Shown here one piece after another: positions 26,284-34,518 of a DNA stretch of 64,000 bases. The stretch covers positions 11,862-75,861 of the forward strand of contig CAZJQI010000015.1 of NCBI GenBank assembly GCA_964548275.1. The letters are read 5' to 3'. Position 1 is the stretch's first letter; each line of letters opens with the position of its first letter. A program made the position numbers and the translations under genes. The notes beneath the pieces were generated by a model. The model made no database searches and was not told the origin of the DNA. It saw nothing but the letters and a program-made list of their open reading frames with translations. The stretch is from JAUVUV01 sp964548275. GTDB taxonomy: Bacteria > Gemmatimonadota > Glassbacteria > GWA2-58-10.

Positions 26284-26427
26284 CTGCTCCGAAAATAATG
26301 GACCAAAGGTGTGTTATTCCATGGTTTCGGTAAAAACCACCCGTAGGGGCGCACGGCCGCGCGCCCCTACAGAAAAAAACATTTTCATTATTTCCGGGTG
26401 AGCCAGCGGCTCATGACGGCTAACTCG
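26284..26427. repeat. Dispersed repeat B, copy 1
   Basis: About 144 bases matching 33275-33420 in the same orientation. The core is a perfect 10-bp inverted repeat GTAGGGGCGC / GCGCCCCTAC, followed by TTTCCGGGTGAGCC and a second short palindrome around CATGA. Confidence 0.8.
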
Positions 26428-26493
26428 ATTTGTTCTGTTTTTCATTAGAGGCGTGTTTATAAATCGATAAGTAGGTCTTTAACCCTGGACGCC

Positions 26494-26521
26494 GTAGGGA
26501 CACGGCGCGCCGTGTCCCTAC
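26494..26521. repeat. Perfect 28-base palindrome
   Basis: Arms GTAGGGACACGGCG and CGCCGTGTCCCTAC abut without a loop. It resembles the GTAGGGG...CCCCTAC core of repeats A and B and probably belongs to the same family. Confidence 0.75.
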
Positions 26522-26612
26522 CCAAGTGGTCGTTTCTTAAACAGTTTCAATTCAACCCGGAAATCGTTTCGTTTTTCTACAAAAGAAAATCGATGAAATT
26601 TCAATACCCTTC

Positions 26613-26666
26613 TAGTAATCAACAATTTAGAAAATCGGCCGAGGAATTTATGAATAATCCGGGTTA
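26613..26666. repeat. Dispersed repeat C, copy 1
   Basis: About 54 bases matching 30746-30799 (TAGTAATCAA...GAATAATCCGGGTTA) with few differences. In both places repeat C follows repeat A in the same order. Confidence 0.7.
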
Positions 26667-26755
26667 AATGTTTTCAGTTGTGTAAGAATATTTTCGGCAT
26701 ATCTGAAAAAACTAATTAATATTGCAAATTCAATCAAGATAAATGCCATTCAGCA

Positions 26756-26787
26756 AAAAGCCCCTGCTCCAGTTCAGCCGGGGCCCT
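26756..26787 (-). terminator. Intrinsic terminator after the second DUF2723 gene
   Basis: Minus strand: a GC-rich imperfect hairpin (GGGCCCCGGCTG...CAGGGGC) followed by TTTTT, 32 bases after the stop at 26819. Confidence 0.6.
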
Positions 26788-26818
26788 GTATTGAAACATA
26801 ATCATCCGGGATCGCGGT

Positions 26819-29581
26819 TTAACCCTGCTGGCCAAAGGCTTTCTGTAAATCGAACTCGTCGGTTTCGAGATACCTTTCAAGCTCTTCCCTGACCGCGCTT
26901 TTATCCGGGAACCGCTCCAGGTAGCGGTTTATCGCCTCCACCGCCTCCTGTTTGTTTCCCATGGTATTATATAACATGAAAAGGCTGACATAGGCCTCCC
27001 AGAAATCCGGGTTCACCTCGATTGCGCGGTTAATGATCCGCGCGGCTTCGTCTCCGTCATTGCTGTTTGCCGCCTTCTGGGCCAGAATCTGATACAGTTG
27101 CATGTTCGGGGATTCGTAGAAATAACTGTTCGCCGAATCGATCATCTCCAGGGCCTTGCCGTATTGTTTTTTAAGTGCGTAAAGTTCGGCCAGATGGGGA
27201 TTCCACTCGTGCCGGTTCTGCAGAAACATCCGGCCCAATTTATAAGTTTCCATCAAATCATCGTATTGCTTTCGCTGTATAAGGGCATTTGAGAGCAGTT
27301 GGAACGCATTCAGAAAATATCTCAGCATATTTTTATTCGCCGCCTCCCCGCTTTCACCCTCGCGGAAAAACGTATCGTAGTTGTAAACCTGGAAAAGAAG
27401 CCTGCGTGTTTTTTCCACGTTAATCACTTTTTCGACCTGGGGGATCAGAACGAAATTAGAGTCGGATTCTGCAATATCCATTGCTTTGCGCGAGTTAACC
27501 CTGTAGGTAACGCCCTCCACACTAAAATAAGGATCGAGACCGACCCGGTTGTGTTTTGGCACGGAGGTGGTGAAATAAAGCGGCTTTTTCCAGTTGTTGG
27601 CAACCAGAATATGCAGCACCATCCTGTCCTTGACATAAAATGGCGTGTTCTTGGGGTAGATAATATCTATCCCGGCTTGCTTGAACCTCATATCCCTGGC
27701 GTAAATTTTGGGATCGAGAGAGTCGATCTGTTCATCGCTCAGGCGGATCGGCACTTTGGGTTGGATGTCGCGCATCTGCTTGATATACCAGCTCGAGTTG
27801 AGCAGGCTCAGGTTTACCACCCGGCAGTCCTTGCGCACCTGCTCCACCTCCTGGATATACCAGAGCGGGAAAGTATCGTTGTCGCCGTTGGTGAAAACAA
27901 TCGCATTCGGCGCAAGTGAGTTCATCAGATTATGTGCATAATTGGAGGGAATATAGTTGCCGCTTCGGTCAGCTTTCGAGTAATTGGAGTACAAGGGTAC
28001 GAAAGCGATGAGAAAGATTAAGGCGCTTAATGCAGCGAAAAGGCTCCGGCGCAAGTGCCTGGATTCAGGCTTAAGTTTGAAAGCGGCCCGTAGCCGGTTC
28101 ACTATTGCCCCCAGGCCGAGCCCTGCCCACATGCCGTAAAAGGCAAACGAAACGATGAAAAAATAATCGCGCTCGCGCACCTCGTGAAGCTGTTCGCCTG
28201 CCGGCAGAGAGGGATGAATCTTCACCTCCGGGAACTGGGTGTGACCGAAACGGAAATTCATATAGGCGTTGAGGATGGGACCGGTAATCAGAAAAACTGC
28301 GAGCCAGAAATAGAACGATTTTTTCTCACTCAGGTAGTGCTTTAGTGCACCGATTATCCCGAGGCCCAAAAAGGCCGCGCTCAGCATATTACTGCCGAAC
28401 TGCCAGCCGAAATATTTGGTGTAAAAAGAGAAGTTGTATTTGAAAAAGAACTTGATATTCTCCAGCAATTCAGTCACCGAGGCGATCTCGTGTTTGCCGG
28501 TGACAAGGGTCCAGACCAGGCGCGGTAAGGTCCCGTAAGAGCTCCCGTACTGCTCCCGGCCGATCACTGCCCAGAAATCGAGCAGGTTGTCGGGCTTGCC
28601 TTCATTGATCGGGGGATTGAGCCCGGCCCGGATCAGAAGGTAGATGTGGATGCTGAAACCGAGCAGGAACAGCCCCAGGGCGGCGCTGAAAAAACATAGC
28701 GAGCGTTGCCTGAAAGCCCAGTAGGTGAAGATCGCAGTGATAAGCACGCCGAAATAAAAGCTCGGGCTGCTTGCCACATAGCTGAATATTCCGAAAATCA
28801 CTCCTGTCAGGGCCGCCAGGTGATTGAACAGTGAAAGCACAATCCCGGTATCGCCAACGGAGGCCTGGCTCAGCCGGGCGAAAACCGCGCGCAGGTCGAT
28901 CCCTTTTATCACCAGCAGGTAAACCCCGAAAAAGAGCCCGAGCACCGAACACCAGTAGCGCCAGTTTTCGCGGTCGTGCATCAGGGTGTAGATAATCACC
29001 CCCGGGGTGACCAGCATCACGATCAGGTGGTTGGCGATAGAGAGGCTCACGATATAGATCACCAGCAGTAATGTCCTTTTGATCCGCCGGATATCGGTGG
29101 ATGAGCCCATGTAGATCATCAGCCAGGCGCAGAGAATGATAGTTGCTGTGGCCACCGTGTATACCTCGAACTCTGTGGCATTGGACCAAACCGTGCGCAG
29201 AAACGGGGGAATCACAGCCGCAGAGAAAGCTGAGCCGTGCACTAGCATGCGGCCGGCAAAAGTGTCGCTTCTCTTTACCCAATTCCGGGTGATTTTCACT
29301 GCAATCAGGTATAAAAGAAACGAGGCAGTCGCACCGCAAAGCACTGAAATGAAATTCAGGCGCGCCGCAACACAAAACGGAAGGGGAAGGGATGACACTA
29401 CCCGGCCGATTATTACGAAAAGCGGAGTGCCGGGGGGGTGGGCTACGCCCAGGGTATAGCTTGCCGCAATGAATTCTCCAGCATCCCAGAATGTCACGCT
29501 CGGAGCCATTGTCATCAGATAGAATGAAAATGTGAAAAGAAAAGTGACAACAGCCATGACCCAGTGTTCTTTTCTGTACAT
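26819..29581 (-). CDS. DUF2723 membrane protein with C-terminal TPR domain (GT-C-like), copy 2
   Basis: A 920-residue paralogue of the previous gene, clearly similar along its whole length. It has the same N-terminal M-A-P-S-V-T-F-W-D-A-G-E-F (25-37), the same helix pattern, the same F-T-N-G-D-N-D-T-F-P-L-W-Y segment and a C-terminal TPR region. It differs by a short insert before the L-H-E-V-R-E-R-D-Y motif (about residue 455) and by divergence in the TPR part. Both copies look intact, so they may act on different acceptors. The 1.8-kb region upstream holds repeats in the same order as those upstream of copy 1, which suggests duplication of a gene-plus-repeat unit. Confidence 0.85.
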   Translation of the reverse strand: MYRKEHWVMAVVTFLFTFSFYLMTMAPSVTFWDAGEFIAASYTLGVAHPPGTPLFVIIGRVVSSLPLPFCVAARLNFISVLCGATASFLLYLIAVKITRNWVKRSDTFAGRMLVHGSAFSAAVIPPFLRTVWSNATEFEVYTVATATIILCAWLMIYMGSSTDIRRIKRTLLLVIYIVSLSIANHLIVMLVTPGVIIYTLMHDRENWRYWCSVLGLFFGVYLLVIKGIDLRAVFARLSQASVGDTGIVLSLFNHLAALTGVIFGIFSYVASSPSFYFGVLITAIFTYWAFRQRSLCFFSAALGLFLLGFSIHIYLLIRAGLNPPINEGKPDNLLDFWAVIGREQYGSSYGTLPRLVWTLVTGKHEIASVTELLENIKFFFKYNFSFYTKYFGWQFGSNMLSAAFLGLGIIGALKHYLSEKKSFYFWLAVFLITGPILNAYMNFRFGHTQFPEVKIHPSLPAGEQLHEVRERDYFFIVSFAFYGMWAGLGLGAIVNRLRAAFKLKPESRHLRRSLFAALSALIFLIAFVPLYSNYSKADRSGNYIPSNYAHNLMNSLAPNAIVFTNGDNDTFPLWYIQEVEQVRKDCRVVNLSLLNSSWYIKQMRDIQPKVPIRLSDEQIDSLDPKIYARDMRFKQAGIDIIYPKNTPFYVKDRMVLHILVANNWKKPLYFTTSVPKHNRVGLDPYFSVEGVTYRVNSRKAMDIAESDSNFVLIPQVEKVINVEKTRRLLFQVYNYDTFFREGESGEAANKNMLRYFLNAFQLLSNALIQRKQYDDLMETYKLGRMFLQNRHEWNPHLAELYALKKQYGKALEMIDSANSYFYESPNMQLYQILAQKAANSNDGDEAARIINRAIEVNPDFWEAYVSLFMLYNTMGNKQEAVEAINRYLERFPDKSAVREELERYLETDEFDLQKAFGQQG

Positions 29582-30134
29582 AGTGCGAGAGATTCAGGTT
29601 AAGGTTTCTTGAATGGGAAAGAAATAATACGGAAATATATAGAGAAAAAATTTGTCCCGTGAAACGACATGCAAATTTCGAACCAGCGTAATTTCACTTG
29701 AACGGTTGTTCTAATATAATGGCGCATGGCGGATCTGGATACAATAAATAAAGCGAGATTGGTAATCAAAATTGACTTTTTTCTCACCGTTCTGCTCTTC
29801 CCCTGATCAGAGTAACAATTTCGCATGTCCTTCGATATAAATCATGAGCGTAAACTTGGATTTTGATCCTGATGTTGAAACTTGTGATCAATACTGTCCG
29901 GTAAGAATGGTGTATGAATTAAGAGTTGGTATTATTTAAGGCAGTTACATAGAGATAATGCAAAATGGATTGATGAAAGGGATGTCTTTATCTTCTTTGA
30001 TGTGTTTGTTTTTTCTGGCGGCCGTGCAGGCCGCCTCATCAGGGCCGCATGTTCGAGAGACTCCAAAGGAGCGTGTAAAGGACAAGTAATTTCCATCTCA
30101 GGCAGAGCGAAGCCACACCGGTGGGCATGCCATT

Positions 30135-30164
30135 GATTCGGCTTGCCTGTGGACAAGCCGAATC
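30135..30164. repeat. Perfect 11-bp inverted repeat (hairpin)
   Basis: GATTCGGCTTG and CAAGCCGAATC surround an 8-base loop. The CCATTGATTCGG part is also found in repeat B copy 2 at 33310, so this may be a decayed relative. Confidence 0.6.
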
Positions 30165-30383
30165 AGGCGAGCTCGGCGGGAGCGTTTTGTTACCGGGAAA
30201 ACAACAAGGGATATAATAGCCTTATTGGCAGTCGAGTTTGCACCCCCGAAAAAACTTTTGGTTACTTTTGGTTACAAAAGTAACATGAAAAAATAATTTT
30301 TCTTTCTGCCTATTAGCCTGAATTATTCATAAATCGCCCGAGGCCATAACAGGTTTCTTTCTAGGGGAGTATTACCTTTATTT

Positions 30384-30651
30384 GACTGGAATTATTCAAT
30401 CAAGCATAATTCCAAGCCCGTAGGGCGACCGATCGGTCGCCCGAATAAGGCTATGCATGCCTCGTGCTACGCTTAATGAAGTCTCGTGGCTAGGGTACAT
30501 AAAAGGGGTAGCGTGTAGATGATAAATAATTTCCATCCATGCCCTGATAGATATTCCAACATCCGGCATGCCTTTCGTGCTCAGGGTGTGCCCTGAGCAC
30601 GAGGCGACCTCCAGAGAAGCGAAGTAAAAGAGAAAGATTCAGAATTAACTT
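30384..30651. repeat. Long dispersed repeat A, copy 2
   Basis: Second copy of the element at 26038-26280, in the same orientation. An inserted stretch at about 30446-30475 (containing GCATGC and CTCGTGC) is absent from copy 1. Confidence 0.8.
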
Positions 30652-30745
30652 TTGTTTCTTTTGGTTACAAAAGAAATGGTTTTGCTTCTTTTGCCACCAA
30701 AAGAAGAATAATAATTTATCTAACTATATTTATTCTGTTTTTCAT

Positions 30746-30799
30746 TAGTAATCAATAATTTAGAAAATCGGCCAAAGAATTTATGAATAATCCGGGTTA
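30746..30799. repeat. Dispersed repeat C, copy 2
   Basis: Matches 26613-26666. It is preceded by TTCTGTTTTTCATTAG, a string that also stands at 26434-26449 near copy 1. Confidence 0.7.
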
Positions 30800-31375
30800 G
30801 TTACCCGAACAGTGCTGACTTGTGATTATTAAAAAAAGAAGCATGAAAAATGTCTGTCTTGGGAGGATAAAAAATTTGGAACCCAACAGTTTCCATCCGG
30901 TATTAAAAGTTGATAACAGATTTTGGCTCAGGTAAAAAACAATGAATGCAAACAATTTTTATCTGGCTTGGGCTGGAGTTAATATCTTGACGTCAAATCA
31001 ATAGACTGTCTTTTCCCTCGATTCTCAAAACTTGTATGATGTATATACGCGTTTACTTATCTGAATCCGGCTCGATTTTCGACAATCTTGTCGAATTAAA
31101 CTCGCTTGGCAAAAATATCGGCATTTCGAGCCATCCTTCCATTACCTGTAACTTATTGAATTAAAAAATCTTACAAATAATGAAAAATAAGGTCTTCCGT
31201 CTGACATCTTTTTTGTATCTCTAATAAAAATTTCCGCCAATTGATTTTATTTTTTATAATTGTCAGAATAATTTTTTGAAATTAGACTTTCCGTGGTGAA
31301 TACAAGCCGTGCAGGATTCACGCCTCAGGGAAACGAATCAACGAATTACAACTTGACAAACAATTGAGGTGTTAA

Positions 31376-32239
31376 ATGAGAAAGTTGCCGGTTATCTGTG
31401 TTCTTACTGGTTTGCTGTGTTCCTGCAGTGATAATTCTCCGAATGTATTTGTTGTGGATATAGTTGATCCACTGGAGGGTGCGGCCGCCATCGAGATGGT
31501 CCAGTTTCCCGCAGGTGCTTTTCTGATGGGCAGCGACTTGAGATCTGCCTGGGTGATAGAGATTGACCCTGTAACATTAAGGCCAGATACAACCTTTAAC
31601 TTTGAACGGCCGGTTCATGCAGTTACAATTGATGCTTTCAAGATCGGCAAGACCGAGATCTCCCAGGAGCAGTTCAAGTCGGTAACCGGATATAATCCAT
31701 CGAGATTCTGGGGATTCTATAACCTTCCGGTGGAAAACGTGTCCTGGCAAGAGGCGGTAACTTTCTGCAACAAATTAAGCGACATAACCGGTCTGGAGCC
31801 CTGTTACGACCTGGAAAGCTGGGAATGTGATTTCACCAAAGAGGGTTTCCGCCTGCCCACAGAGGCGGAATGGGAGTACGCCTGCCGGGCAGGCAGCGAT
31901 CTGGAATGGATCGCCAGCCCCGATTCGAGCGGTCTATGGCTAACCTCGTGGTATATAACTGACAGCACGTTTATCACCCATTCGGTGGCCTCCAAGGAGC
32001 CCAACCCTGCGGGATTGTACGATATGACGGGAAATGTCTGGGAGTGGTGCAACGATTTCTTTAAAATATATAACTGCAACAGTCAGATAAATCCTGCCGG
32101 ACCCAAATTGGGCTTCACACGGGCCAGGCGCGGCGGCAGCTGGGCCAGCAGCGCAATCGACTGCCGACCGGCAACTCGCATCGGCAGCCACCCCGGGTGG
32201 GGTATGTCGACCACAGGTTTTCGGATAGTCCGCCGTTAG
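31376..32239 (+). CDS. SUMF1-fold (formylglycine-generating-enzyme-like) lipoprotein, copy 1
   Basis: A 287-residue exported protein. The N-terminus is a lipoprotein signal with lipobox L-C-S-C (Cys at about 18). The SUMF1/FGE-sulfatase domain spans about residues 40-287: M-V-Q-F-P-A-G-A-F-L-M-G-S, V-E-N-V-S-W, F-R-L-P-T-E-A-E-W-E-Y and M-T-G-N-V-W-E-W-C-N-D are all typical. In the C-terminal R-G-G-S-W segment only one of the two active-site cysteines of true formylglycine enzymes is present (Ala-Ser-Ser, then D-C-R). Oxidase activity is therefore unlikely; a binding or structural role is more probable. GAGGTG stands 5 bases before the ATG. The next gene is a close paralogue. Confidence 0.85.
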   Translation: MRKLPVICVLTGLLCSCSDNSPNVFVVDIVDPLEGAAAIEMVQFPAGAFLMGSDLRSAWVIEIDPVTLRPDTTFNFERPVHAVTIDAFKIGKTEISQEQFKSVTGYNPSRFWGFYNLPVENVSWQEAVTFCNKLSDITGLEPCYDLESWECDFTKEGFRLPTEAEWEYACRAGSDLEWIASPDSSGLWLTSWYITDSTFITHSVASKEPNPAGLYDMTGNVWEWCNDFFKIYNCNSQINPAGPKLGFTRARRGGSWASSAIDCRPATRIGSHPGWGMSTTGFRIVRR

Positions 32240-32350
32240 GGTGCTCTTAAAATCGATGGTTCGAAATTGTATCACTCAGCTTAACGGTATCGGGTAGCCC
32301 GGCAGGGCGGCAGCTTATGATAACATGTTATAGGAATTGGTAGGTGACAG

Positions 32351-33217
32351 ATGAGAACTTTACTGATTATTGTTGTTCTGGCGGGTTTTTTGTTGTGCTC
32401 CTGCAGTGACAGTTCGCCGAATATTTTTGTCGTGGATATTGTGGACCCGATGGATGGGGGAATGGACATCGAGATGGTCCAGCTTCCCGCCGGAACCTTT
32501 CTGATGGGAAGCAATTCGCAATATACTGAGTATGAGATGGAGATAGCTGAAGACGTATTTATTACAGTCTATACCTGGGAAAGGCCGGTGCATGCAGTGA
32601 CCCTGGACGTTTTCAAGATAAGCTCCACGGAGATCACCCAGGAGCAGTACAGGGTGGTGATGGGAACCAGCCCGTCAAAATTTTACGGGTTCGACAACCT
32701 GCCGGTGGAGAATGTCTCCTGGGAGGACGCAGTCACTTTTTGCAACAAGCTCAGTGAGATGACCGGTCTGGAGCCCTGTTACGAGCTGGCTAGCTGGGAG
32801 TGCGATTTCACCCGAAACGGGTTTCGCCTGCCCACCGAGGCGGAATGGGAGTACGCCTGCCGGGGGGGCAGCAAGCTGGAATGGGGAAGCGGCAGCACCG
32901 GTCCGGGTGACCTCAGGCACACAGCGTGGTTCAGAGAAAACAGCTACCATACGACAAATCCGGTTCGCTCTCTGGCGCCAAATCTTGCAGGCCTTTACGA
33001 TATGCAGGGCAATGTCTTGGAATGGTGCAATGATTTTTTGGGCTATTATAACTGCAATCATCAAACTAATCCAACAGGTCCGTCGCACGGAAAACAGCGC
33101 ATTGTACGCGGTGGAGCGTGGGCCAGTACCGCCGTGGACTGCCGGCCGAGTACCCGAAGAGGAAGGTTCCAGGATTATAAAGAACCCTACTTAGGCTTCC
33201 GGATAGTGAGCCGTTAA
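32351..33217 (+). CDS. SUMF1-fold lipoprotein, copy 2
   Basis: A 288-residue paralogue of the previous gene, 111 bases downstream on the same strand, very similar from the signal peptide on (shared N-I/V-F-V-V-D-I-V-D-P after the lipobox cysteine). All main SUMF1 motifs are present: F-L-M-G-S, V-E-N-V-S-W, R-L-P-T-E-A-E-W-E-Y and G-N-V-L-E-W-C-N-D. Like copy 1 it has only one cysteine (D-C-R) in the terminal R-G-G-A-W motif, so it is probably not an active formylglycine enzyme. The region between motif 1 and V-T-L-D-V-F differs most between the copies. AGGTGA precedes the ATG. Recent tandem duplication is likely. Confidence 0.85.
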   Translation: MRTLLIIVVLAGFLLCSCSDSSPNIFVVDIVDPMDGGMDIEMVQLPAGTFLMGSNSQYTEYEMEIAEDVFITVYTWERPVHAVTLDVFKISSTEITQEQYRVVMGTSPSKFYGFDNLPVENVSWEDAVTFCNKLSEMTGLEPCYELASWECDFTRNGFRLPTEAEWEYACRGGSKLEWGSGSTGPGDLRHTAWFRENSYHTTNPVRSLAPNLAGLYDMQGNVLEWCNDFLGYYNCNHQTNPTGPSHGKQRIVRGGAWASTAVDCRPSTRRGRFQDYKEPYLGFRIVSR

Positions 33218-33274
33218 TATTTATACCGGAATGTGAACGTATAGCTTTGGATCGCTAAAGGTTGTGCAATTTTT

Positions 33275-33420
33275 CTGCTCCGAAAACAATGGACCAAAGG
33301 AGCGTTATTCCATTGATTCGGTAAAAACCACCCGTAGGGGCGCACGGCCGCGCGCCCCTACAGAAAACAAAACATTTTCATTGTTTCCGGGTGAGCCACC
33401 GGCTCATGACGACTGACTCG
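33275..33420. repeat. Dispersed repeat B, copy 2
   Basis: Matches 26284-26427 in the same orientation with a handful of differences. It contains the same GTAGGGGCGC / GCGCCCCTAC hairpin. Confidence 0.8.
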
Positions 33421-33496
33421 GGTGAATATGTCTTGGATGAAGCCGTTATCTGGATCGTTGCAATGCCTCATCCATCAAGGGAGGTAGGAAAATAAG

Positions 33497-34395
33497 ATGT
33501 CCAGCCCCGTTTATTCATCTCATGGTTTGTCTGGCCTTTTCGATGATGCTGCTCTCTTGCGTTGAGAGGGAAGAGGTAACCGGACTCGAAACTGAATCTG
33601 GCTATACAATTCGGGGCAGTGTCCAGTACTGGGGAGATGAAATTGCTGCAGCAGGTGTTTTGGTAGGATTAAGCGGCATTAGTAAATCAGAGACCTGCAT
33701 TACTGATTCTACTGGCAGCTTCTCATTTACAGATGTTGAGGATGGACTTATACAATATTCCCGATCGAGACTGCGGAAATCGATTGCTACTTCATACCGG
33801 AGAGTAAGAAAGTAACTGTCAGTGAGGAGGACATTACAGTATTTAGGTTTTCAGCCTTAAAATACCCCAGACTTATTTTAAGAAACAATAGCCCAAAGAA
33901 AATTATCGGGGTACGGTTTTCTGCATACACCAGGCCTCAGGTCTGGAGCGATAACCTCCTTTCTGGTGATCTGGCCCCTTTTACCGGAAGCGAAATGATA
34001 CGTTTAAAATCTGAACTAAGTTAATGGAAGTCACCTGTGTTGAAGATACGCTGCAGTTTGCCGAGTGGATCAAAGTTAGCTATATCGCGCCTGGAGATAC
34101 GTTTGTCTTTCCGTTAAGCTCCTTAATTAAAGTAGCAAATAACAGTAGCAAAACACTTGTTAGGGTGACAATAGACCGTGACTTTTCTTTTCCTGGGAAC
34201 AGTATGAGTTTGGTGAGTGGAAATCTTTTGACAAAATTGTTAGCCCCCGGCTCCGTTAGCGAAAACATATACTATTGGCCTGGACTAAGTGATTTTACGC
34301 TGACTTATCTTGAAAATTCTGATTCCAACTTTGTTGAAATTCAAAATATCGATATTACGCCGGGAGATACTGTTTACCTCACATTTGAAAGATAG
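33497..34395 (+). pseudogene. Frameshifted exported protein with carboxypeptidase-regulatory-like domain
   Basis: Three successive frames together read like one protein. GGGAGGTAGG precedes an ATG at 33497, but the lipoprotein signal (M-M-L-L-S-C) is in the frame starting at 33522. That frame gives a beta-sandwich segment ending G-S-F-S-F-T-D-V-E-D-G-L, then runs off course and stops near 33815. A one-base shift near 33752 restores Y-T-I-F-P-I-E-T and continues to a stop at 34022-34024. There a new ATG (34024, TAATG overlap) opens a 123-residue frame to 34395. The first break is convincing, because D-G-L-Y-T-I is the usual end of this domain. The last part may be a separate coupled gene. Either the gene is decayed or the sequence has errors. 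Confidence 0.6.
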
Positions 34396-34518
34396 GAAAA
34401 TACTTTTCTTCAGAAAGATATCATAACAGGTAACTTAACTTCCCAGGCCCTGGAGCCTAGCCAGGAATATCAAATAAGGAAGATTGATTCACAAAACCAT
34501 TAAGAAGGAGTAAAAGCA

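Larger units (their letters stand above)
29582..31375. other. Long repeat-rich intergenic region without a supported gene
   Basis: About 1.8 kb between divergent genes. It contains GGCGGCCGTGCAGGCCGCC (30017), an 11-bp hairpin (30135-30164), GGTTAC-centred palindromes near 30258-30285 and 30653-30675, and repeats A and C. The short open frames on both strands have no ribosome sites or protein-like composition. The last 400 bases (30960-31370) are AT-rich and probably hold the promoter of the next gene. Confidence 0.6.

Noticed and set aside
29599..30156. Short minus-strand frames (74-75 codons) upstream of the second DUF2723 gene
   Set aside because: No ribosome sites, and they cross hairpins and decayed repeats.
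31259..31288. Promoter before the first SUMF1 lipoprotein (TTGTCA / TAGACT)
   Set aside because: Only 4 of 6 in the -10 box, in a very AT-rich stretch where such matches are expected by chance.
26003..31375. CRISPR array
   Set aside because: Repeats occur only two to four times, are spaced irregularly and differ in length. No cas gene is present.
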